From Ruminiclostridium cellobioparum subsp. termitidis CT1112 (lineage in GTDB: Bacteria > Bacillota > Clostridia > Acetivibrionales > DSM-1351): 64,000 nt of DNA. The translations under genes and the position numbers were made by a program. Location: contig NZ_AORV01000049.1 in assembly GCF_000350485.1 (NCBI RefSeq), forward strand, positions 32,513 to 96,512, in the 5' to 3' direction. A model generated the notes under the pieces. It saw only the letters and a list, made by a program, of their open reading frames with translations. It was not told the origin of the DNA and did not search any database. This document shows, one piece after another, positions 61,483 to 64,000 of this stretch; position 1 is the first letter of the stretch; the number at the start of each line of letters is the position of its first letter.

Positions 61483-63873
61483 ATGCAGAAAATAAATCTT
61501 AACTTCGGCTGGCAGTACAAAATGGATTTTTGTGAGAAATATTTAACAGGCAGTGATGACAGTAATTTTGAATTGGTCAACATACCCCATACCAATATAA
61601 TTCTTGATTATAATAATTTTGATGAGTCTGAGTACCAGTTTGTGTCCTGCTACAGAAAGCCGGTTAATATCGCCCGTGAATTAAAGGGAAAAGCTCTCCT
61701 TCTGAGGTTTGAAGGAATAGCCTCACATGCCCGGCTATATATAAACGGCAGCTTCATTGCCGAGCATTCGGGCGGTTATACGCCTTTTGACATAGATATT
61801 TCTGATCGGGTCATATACGGAGCAGGTAATTTATTTGTTATAGTGTGCGATTCCACCGAGAGAGAAGAGATTCCTCCATTCGGAAAAGTTATTGACTATC
61901 TGACATACGGGGGGATATACCGTGAGGTATATCTGGAGGTCCGGGAAAAAACCCATATAAAGGATATATTCGTAAGAACCCTTGATGTACTTGCACCTGC
62001 AAAAATCCTGGATATGGATGTGGAGCTTTCCCGGGTGTGTCCGGGAATGTCCGTTGAATTCAAACTTATCAGCAGCCTGAACGAGCCGGTAAGCAGATTT
62101 AACTGCACAATTGGGAATTCTGCCAAAGGAAAAGTCACGGGAAAGGTTTCGGGCGTCCGGTTATGGGATATTGAAAACCCCGTACTATATACTTTGCAGG
62201 CAATATTAAAAATAAATGATACCGAAGTGGATTCCTATGAGGTCAGGTTTGGGTTCAGAGAGGCCAGATTCAGAACAAACGGCTTTTATCTCAACGGAAA
62301 AAGAGTTAAGCTTATGGGCTTGAACAGGCACCAGGCATACCCTTATACGGGTTATGCCATGCCGGAAACAGCCCAGAAGAAGGATGCCGATCTGCTGAAA
62401 TTCGAACTGGGAGTAAATATGGTGAGAACGTCCCATTATCCCCAATCCCGGCATTTCCTTGACAGGTGTGATGAGATCGGATTGTTGGTATTTGAGGAAA
62501 TACCGGGCTGGCAGCATATTGGAAATGAAAAGTGGAAGGAATTATCCTGCCGGAATGTAAGGGATATGATCCTCCGGGATAGAAACCATCCCGCCATAGT
62601 CCTGTGGGGTGTTAGAATAAATGAATCTGCAGACTGCGATGACCTTTATGTAAAGACAAACAGAATAGCACATGAACTCGATAATACCAGGCAAACCGGT
62701 GGAGTCAGGAATTTCAAGGACAGCAGGCTTCTCGAAGATGTATATACCTACAATGACTTTTCTCATCACGGCTCAAATGCTGCGCTGGAGCTGCCCTCAA
62801 AGGTTACGGGTACAAACGCCCCTTACCTTGTAACGGAGCACAACGGTCACATGTTTCCCGTAAAGCGCTTTGACAATGAGGGCAGAAGACTTGAACACGC
62901 CTTGAGACATATGAGGGTATTGGACAATATGCTGGGCAGTGACCGGATAAGCGGCGCCATAGGATGGTGCATGTCGGACTACAATACCCATAAGGATTTC
63001 GGCAGCGGAGACAGAATATGCTATCACGGTGTCAGTGATATGTTCAGGATACCTAAACTGGCGTGGTATGTATATGCATCCCAGCAGGACCATACACCCG
63101 TACTTGAAATTTCCTCCTCCATGGATATAGGTGAACATTCCGGAGGAGATCTGGGAACGGTGTATGCCTTCACAAACTGTGACCATATCAAGCTGTACAA
63201 GGACAATGAATATATTAAGACCTTTTATCCCGACAGGAAGCTGTTTCCCAATCTTAAGCATCCGCCTGTCAGAATAGATGATTTTATAGGTGATCTCTTG
63301 ACAAAATATGAGAATATCTCTGCAAAGGATTCGCTCAGGATGAAAAATATTCTCCGTCATGCTTCCAAATATGGAATGAATCTTCCCATGAGTTCAAAGC
63401 TGGCGATGGGCAGGCTCATGCTTAAATACAAACTGTCAATGGATGACGGAATGAGGTTGTTTGGCACCTATGTAAGCAATTGGGGAGGCCAGCGGATAAG
63501 TTTCAGATTTGAAGGCTGTAAAAACGGCCAAATAGTGAAGAGCGTTGTCAAGTCAACGTCTGAAAGTACACATCTTGAAGTACGGCCCGACAGCAGGGAG
63601 TTGATTGAAGCCGATACCTATGATGTCACCAGAATTGTAGTGAGGGCGTTGGATCAGAATGACAACCTGATGAATTACGCAAGTGATGCCATGGTTGTTG
63701 AAACCGAAGGACCTATTGAAATCATAGGCCCAAAATGCATAGCACTTATCGGGGGAGTCCGGGCCTTTTGGATAAAGACTGCAGGACGCTCAGGCAGGGC
63801 ATTTGTAAGAATAAAATCTGAAAAATACGGCATGCATGAGGCCGAGTTTGAGATAAAAAAGTTTTTAAGGTAA
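61483..63873 (+). CDS. Glycoside hydrolase family 2 enzyme
   Basis: I prefer the ATG at 61483 over 61474 because AGAAGG lies at 61467-61472. The 796-residue enzyme has the GH2 sugar-binding domain (HSGGYTPFDIDIS), the immunoglobulin-like domain, and the TIM barrel with GLNRHQAYPYTGYAMP, the acid/base Glu381 in LWGVRINES and the probable nucleophile Glu451 in YLVTEHNGHMFP. The C-terminal 250 residues form further beta domains. No signal peptide is present. The substrate could be a beta-galactoside, glucuronide or related sugar; this cannot be settled by eye. It is not part of an importer operon within this window. Confidence 0.88.
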   Translation: MQKINLNFGWQYKMDFCEKYLTGSDDSNFELVNIPHTNIILDYNNFDESEYQFVSCYRKPVNIARELKGKALLLRFEGIASHARLYINGSFIAEHSGGYTPFDIDISDRVIYGAGNLFVIVCDSTEREEIPPFGKVIDYLTYGGIYREVYLEVREKTHIKDIFVRTLDVLAPAKILDMDVELSRVCPGMSVEFKLISSLNEPVSRFNCTIGNSAKGKVTGKVSGVRLWDIENPVLYTLQAILKINDTEVDSYEVRFGFREARFRTNGFYLNGKRVKLMGLNRHQAYPYTGYAMPETAQKKDADLLKFELGVNMVRTSHYPQSRHFLDRCDEIGLLVFEEIPGWQHIGNEKWKELSCRNVRDMILRDRNHPAIVLWGVRINESADCDDLYVKTNRIAHELDNTRQTGGVRNFKDSRLLEDVYTYNDFSHHGSNAALELPSKVTGTNAPYLVTEHNGHMFPVKRFDNEGRRLEHALRHMRVLDNMLGSDRISGAIGWCMSDYNTHKDFGSGDRICYHGVSDMFRIPKLAWYVYASQQDHTPVLEISSSMDIGEHSGGDLGTVYAFTNCDHIKLYKDNEYIKTFYPDRKLFPNLKHPPVRIDDFIGDLLTKYENISAKDSLRMKNILRHASKYGMNLPMSSKLAMGRLMLKYKLSMDDGMRLFGTYVSNWGGQRISFRFEGCKNGQIVKSVVKSTSESTHLEVRPDSRELIEADTYDVTRIVVRALDQNDNLMNYASDAMVVETEGPIEIIGPKCIALIGGVRAFWIKTAGRSGRAFVRIKSEKYGMHEAEFEIKKFLR

Positions 63874-63954
63874 TGGTTACCGCTGGAACAGTAAATGGAT
63901 TAACGGGTTGTACCGGTTAATTTTGACGGTTGCTTTACGTGTATGATTTTTATA

Positions 63955-64000
63955 TCAACAGGTTACTTCCGTACTAACTTCATAAAATAAGGGTGCACCC
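63955..64000 (+). repeat. Start of a possible second copy of the fold-back at 55168
   Basis: The sequence cttccgtactaacttcataaa near the window end (shown in part) resembles the outer arm of the element at 55168-55406 (ctcccgtactaactacaaaa). The element is cut by the end of the window, so its full structure cannot be judged. Confidence 0.4.

Overview
The window looks like chromosomal DNA from a strictly anaerobic, saccharolytic member of the Clostridia, probably a plant-polysaccharide degrader related to Ruminiclostridium/Clostridium cluster III. This is inferred from strong AGGAGG ribosome-binding sites, moderate to low G+C, a DUF3787-type small protein, pyruvate:ferredoxin oxidoreductase, an electron-confurcating lactate dehydrogenase set, and many glycoside hydrolases with CUT1-type ABC importers. 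No rRNA, tRNA, CRISPR array or prophage was seen.

Layout. 1-1150: the end of a GH95-like hydrolase gene and an SGNH hydrolase. 1184-9067: carbohydrate locus 1, with a YesM/YesN-type sensor kinase and AraC-type regulator divergent from a lipoprotein-permease-permease importer and a GH130 enzyme. 9357-12219: a two-gene polyamine operon (carboxynorspermidine/carboxyspermidine dehydrogenase and decarboxylase) behind a roughly 350-nt leader rich in hairpins. 12417-23051: locus 2, an importer, then a second binding-protein paralogue, kinase and regulator, then a GH3 enzyme. 23052-25255: an insertion-sequence-like remnant, a broken small gene, an aldo/keto reductase with two FeS motifs, and a cluster of long repeats. 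25256-31300: a lactate oxidation operon (permease, EtfB, EtfA, FAD dehydrogenase) with its FadR/GntR-type regulator and two palindromic operators. 31464-36490: two DNA alkylation repair genes, two small proteins, and an ArsR-type regulator beside a four-module sulfur-transfer flavoprotein. 36839-47270: locus 3, kinase/regulator divergent from a membrane-anchored binding protein, two permeases, a lipoprotein and a GH43 enzyme. 47391-59283: mostly housekeeping and solitary genes (chemoreceptor, UppP, TrmB, methyltransferase, XRE regulator, CorA, zinc-type binding protein, PFOR, DUF3787). 59586-63873: a beta-helix protein, a LytTR regulator with a repeat pair at its promoter, and a GH2 enzyme.

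The three carbohydrate loci share one plan: an outward-facing kinase and AraC-type regulator are placed to switch on a nearby ATPase-less importer and an intracellular glycosidase that processes what is imported. Two of the three have an extra binding protein beside the kinase, which suggests ligand sensing through a binding protein.

The most unusual signal is non-coding. A leader cassette of about 100-130 nt occurs four times, in front of unrelated genes (twice in tandem before the polyamine operon, once before the sensory binding protein, once before etfB). It always ends in the ribosome-binding site of the next reading frame, carries conserved hairpins, and keeps open a short frame containing Asn-Lys-Phe-His. 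In two copies the 5' end is complementary to the ribosome-binding site. In addition, at least four long fold-back elements of 148 to about 400 bp, with different sequences, sit between genes.
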